Shown here: one piece after another, positions 14,288 through 16,585 of the stretch | Position numbering within the stretch: position 1 is the first letter of the stretch | How the letters are laid out: each line of letters begins with the position of its first letter | Assembly: GCA_009697495.1 (NCBI GenBank) | Contig: SHUN01000012.1 | Location: forward strand, 1 to 16,585 | Origin: Bryobacterales bacterium | GTDB taxonomy: Bacteria; Acidobacteriota; Terriglobia; Bryobacterales; Bryobacteraceae | Length of the DNA: 16,585 nucleotides | Direction of reading: 5' to 3' | Position numbers and translations under genes: made by a program | The notes under the pieces: model-generated | What the model saw: only the letters and a program-made list of their open reading frames with translations | Database searches by the model: none | What the model was told of the DNA's origin: nothing

Positions 14288-14792
14288 ATGGCATCGTATG
14301 CCGGGGATTGGCGCTGGCGGTTGGGATCGCGGCGCTGTACGGCCAGACGGATGCGAAGACGCAGTACGAATTGGGCCTGCGCTACGAGAAAGCCGAGGAC
14401 TTCGCGCAGGCGGCGGCGCAAGGGACCGCGATGGCTGTGATGAACGCCAAAGGGCGTGGGATGGGTAAGGCGGCGGAGTGGTATCAACGCGCGGCGGCGC
14501 AGGGGTTGGACGACGCTCAGTACAATTTGGGCGCGCTATATGAAAGCGGACGCGTGCTTTCGAAAAACCTGGCGAAGGCCGCCCAATATTACCGGGCAGT
14601 CGCGGGGCAGGGCGATTCGACGGCGCAACCGCGGCTGAGCATGATGTGCGCGAATGGGGATGGCGTGGCGCGGGACTTTGTGGCGGGGCCGATCTGGCTG
14701 TCGCGGGCGGCGACAAGGACGCCGCGGGAATGCGCACGGAATTGACGGGCGCCATGAAGCCGGAGCAGAACCCAAACGTGAGGGTGGGGTAG
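14284..14792 (+). pseudogene. Sel1-repeat protein gene, frameshifted near its 3' end
   Basis: The frame starts with a signal-like peptide (IVCRGLALAVGIAALYGQT), followed by Sel1-type helical repeats: AAEWYQRAAAQGLDDAQYNL and the next repeat AAQYYRAVAGQGDSTAQ; the first repeat is eroded (AQAAAQGTAMAVMNAKG). After WLSRAA the frame runs out at TGA 14743-14745. In another frame the sequence continues GDKDAAGMRTELTGAMKPEQ, the usual end of Sel1 proteins, to TAG 14790-14792. So one small indel near 14700-14712 broke it. Sel1 proteins are exported or cytosolic scaffolds for protein contacts. A 153-residue product could still be made, but its end is out of family. Confidence 0.75.
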
Positions 14793-14795
14793 GCT
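14790..14795 (+). promoter_or_regulatory. Candidate -10 element before the M3 peptidase gene
   Basis: TAGGCT, 7 nt before GTG 14803; the first three bases are the stop of the restored Sel1 frame. It supports the GTG as a leaderless start. The GGGG just upstream is a weaker alternative as a ribosome-binding site. Confidence 0.3.
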
Positions 14796-14802
14796 GGTTA
14801 GT

Positions 14803-16585
14803 GTGAGCGTTTCCAACCCCCCTAATTTCCCTAACCCCCTTCTGGCGATCCCGTTTGCGATTCCGTTTGATGCCATTCGAGCGGAGCATGTCGAGCCGGC
14901 GATCGGGCAGTTGATTTCCGATGCGCGCGAGCGGATTGAGGCGATTGCCTCCTTCGATGGGCCGCGTACCTACGAGAGCACGATGTTTGCGTTGGATCAC
15001 GCGACGGAACCGTTGGACACCGCGTTTGGGGTGGTTCGGCATTTGGAATCTGTCGCGACGTATCCGGAGTTGCGGGAGGCTCATAACGCGGCGCAAGGGC
15101 CGGCGAGTGCCTTCTACTCGAGCATCCGGTTGCATGACGGGCTCTGGGCGGCGCTGAAGGCATACGCGGAGACCGATGACGCGAAGGCTCTAACTGGGGT
15201 TCGGGCGCGCCATTTGAAAAAGACTTTGGAGGCATTTCGATTGGCGGGCGCGGATTTGGACCCGGCGGGGAAGAAGCGGTGCGCCGAAATGGATGTGGAA
15301 CTGACGCAGTTGACGACGAAGTTTTCGGAAAACGTGTTGGACGCGACGAAGGCGTTTGAACTGGTGATTGACGATGAGGCGCGGCTGGCGGGGCTGCCGG
15401 AGAGTGCGGTGGCGGCGGCGCGGCAGAGCGCGGAGCAGAAGGGGCTGGCTGGCTGGCGATTTACGTTGCAGGCGCCATCGTACATGGCGGTGTTGACGTA
15501 TATGGACGACCGGAGTACGCGGGAGGCGCTCTATCGGGCGTACGCGACGCGGGCGGCGAGCGGACAATACGACAACCGCGAGAACATATTGAAGATTGTC
15601 GCGCTGCGCCAGGAGAAGGCGAAATTACTGGGATTTTCGCACTTTGCGGATCTGGTGCTGGTGGACCGGATGGCGAAGACGGGCGCGGCGGCGGAGACGT
15701 TCCTTACCGATTTGCGGGCTAAGACCGAAGCGTTTTTCCTGCGGGAGAATGAGCAACTGCGGGCATTTGCCGATGAGAAGGAAATGGAGCCGTGGGACGT
15801 CAGCTATTACGCCGAGAAGCAGCGGTTGGCGCTGTATGACTTTGACGAAGAAGAGTTGCGCCCGTACTTCTCTTTGTCGAGCGTGATGGCGGGAATGTTC
15901 GCGCTGACCGGGCGGCTGTTCGGGATTCGAGTGACGGAGCGGCAGGACGTTCCGGCGTGGGACAAGGATGTCCGGTACTTCGATATTTTCGACGCGGCCG
16001 GGGACGGGCATCTGGCCAGTTTTTATGTGGACATGCACCCGCGAGAGAACAAGCGGGGCGGGGCGTGGATGGACGCGTTCCTGACGGGGATGCCGGGCGA
16101 GCCGCATCTGGGTTTAATGTGCGGGAATCTGACGCCGCCGATCGGCGAGCAGCCGGCGCTGTTGACCCATCGGGACGTTGAGACTTTGTTCCATGAATTT
16201 GGGCATCTGCTGCACCACTCGCTGACTCGGGTGCCGGTGAGGGATTTGGCGGGGACGAGCGTGCCGTGGGATTTCGTGGAACTGCCGTCGCAGATTATGG
16301 AGAACTGGTGCTGGGAGCGGGAAGCGCTGGACCTGTTTGCGCATCATTACGAGACGGGCGAGGCGATTCCGGAAGAGCTGTTTGCGAAGATGCGGCGGGC
16401 GCGGACGTACCGGGCGGCGAATGCGCAGATGCGGCAGTTGAGTTTTTCGATGGTCGATTTGGCGCTGCATATGCGGTATGACCGGGAGGCGGATGGGGAC
16501 GTCATCGCCTGGTCGCGTGAGTTGCTGCAACCGTATACGGCGGCTAAGCTGCCAGCGGATCATGCAATGCTGGCGAGTTTCACCC
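14803..16585 (+). CDS. prlC: M3-family oligopeptidase A, C-terminus cut by window end
   Basis: Zinc metallopeptidase of family M3 (oligopeptidase A/PrlC), which degrades short peptides, including cleaved signal peptides, in the cytoplasm. 594 residues are visible of an expected 680-700. The zinc site is complete: HEFGH at 464-468 and Glu493 in VELPSQIMENW, 25 residues after the second His, the normal M3 spacing. Other strong matches are ENKRGGAWMD, PWDVSYYAEKQ and LRPYFSL. The start is GTG 14803: the frame has a stop at 14779-14781 and no early ATG, and the N-terminus NPLLAIPFAIPFDAIRAEHV matches PrlC. The final substrate-binding Tyr/His region is outside the window. Confidence 0.95.
   Translation, partial: MSVSNPPNFPNPLLAIPFAIPFDAIRAEHVEPAIGQLISDARERIEAIASFDGPRTYESTMFALDHATEPLDTAFGVVRHLESVATYPELREAHNAAQGPASAFYSSIRLHDGLWAALKAYAETDDAKALTGVRARHLKKTLEAFRLAGADLDPAGKKRCAEMDVELTQLTTKFSENVLDATKAFELVIDDEARLAGLPESAVAAARQSAEQKGLAGWRFTLQAPSYMAVLTYMDDRSTREALYRAYATRAASGQYDNRENILKIVALRQEKAKLLGFSHFADLVLVDRMAKTGAAAETFLTDLRAKTEAFFLRENEQLRAFADEKEMEPWDVSYYAEKQRLALYDFDEEELRPYFSLSSVMAGMFALTGRLFGIRVTERQDVPAWDKDVRYFDIFDAAGDGHLASFYVDMHPRENKRGGAWMDAFLTGMPGEPHLGLMCGNLTPPIGEQPALLTHRDVETLFHEFGHLLHHSLTRVPVRDLAGTSVPWDFVELPSQIMENWCWEREALDLFAHHYETGEAIPEELFAKMRRARTYRAANAQMRQLSFSMVDLALHMRYDREADGDVIAWSRELLQPYTAAKLPADHAMLASFT

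Noticed and set aside
1..16585. CRISPR array, tRNA, rRNA or phage module
   Set aside because: No regularly spaced short repeats, no tRNA-like cloverleaf or rRNA sequence, and no integrase, capsid or transposase frame was found on either strand.

Overview
The window looks like a piece of chromosome from a GC-rich soil bacterium, most likely an acidobacterium of the Solibacter/Bryobacter type. This is inferred from three things: planctomycete-style secreted cytochrome/DUF1501 gene pairs next to a Tat-exported sulfatase, a full lipopolysaccharide heptosyltransferase operon (so a Gram-negative envelope), and several copies of a Uma2-family gene. No rRNA, tRNA, CRISPR array, transposase or phage gene was seen.

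Layout. 1-744 (-) is the N-terminal part of chorismate synthase aroC, cut by the window edge. Divergent from it is a type I sulfatase (790-2160, +), followed by an unrecognised 129-residue ORF and the collapsed remains of a VOC/glyoxalase-family gene (2573-2756). Convergent with these is a two-gene unit on the minus strand: a large secreted c-type cytochrome/DUF1549/DUF1553 protein (7229-4095) and a Tat-exported DUF1501 protein (4092-2722). A short-chain dehydrogenase (7266-8012, +) diverges from that unit. From 8013 to 8269 lie two imperfect palindromes; the larger, 153 bp, looks like a small non-autonomous mobile element and forms the broken 3' end of an mmcQ/yjbR-like gene. That gene ends a minus-strand operon running waaF, a nucleotidyltransferase-fold protein, a second GT9 heptosyltransferase, an ICMT-type membrane methyltransferase, then mmcQ-like (11331 down to 8181). 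A phytanoyl-CoA dioxygenase-family gene (11348-12112, +) diverges from waaF.

The right third is an accessory patch: a shredded Uma2 fragment (about 12187-12357), a VapBC-type toxin-antitoxin pair on the minus strand (13056-12380), a tandem pair of Uma2 genes of which the first is frameshifted (13128-13699) and the second intact (13709-14287), a frameshifted Sel1-repeat gene (14284-14792), and then a conserved gene, the M3 metallopeptidase prlC (14803 onward, cut by the window edge).

Two signals cut across the genes. First, most probable first-in-operon genes carry a TANNNT hexamer 5-7 nt before the start codon, with little Shine-Dalgarno, as expected for leaderless transcripts; this also explains divergent gaps of only 16-45 bp. 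Second, base composition flips: the + strand is C-rich to about 8 kb, roughly neutral to about 10.3 kb, and strongly G-rich after that, regardless of gene direction. All calls come from reading the sequence; no database search was run.
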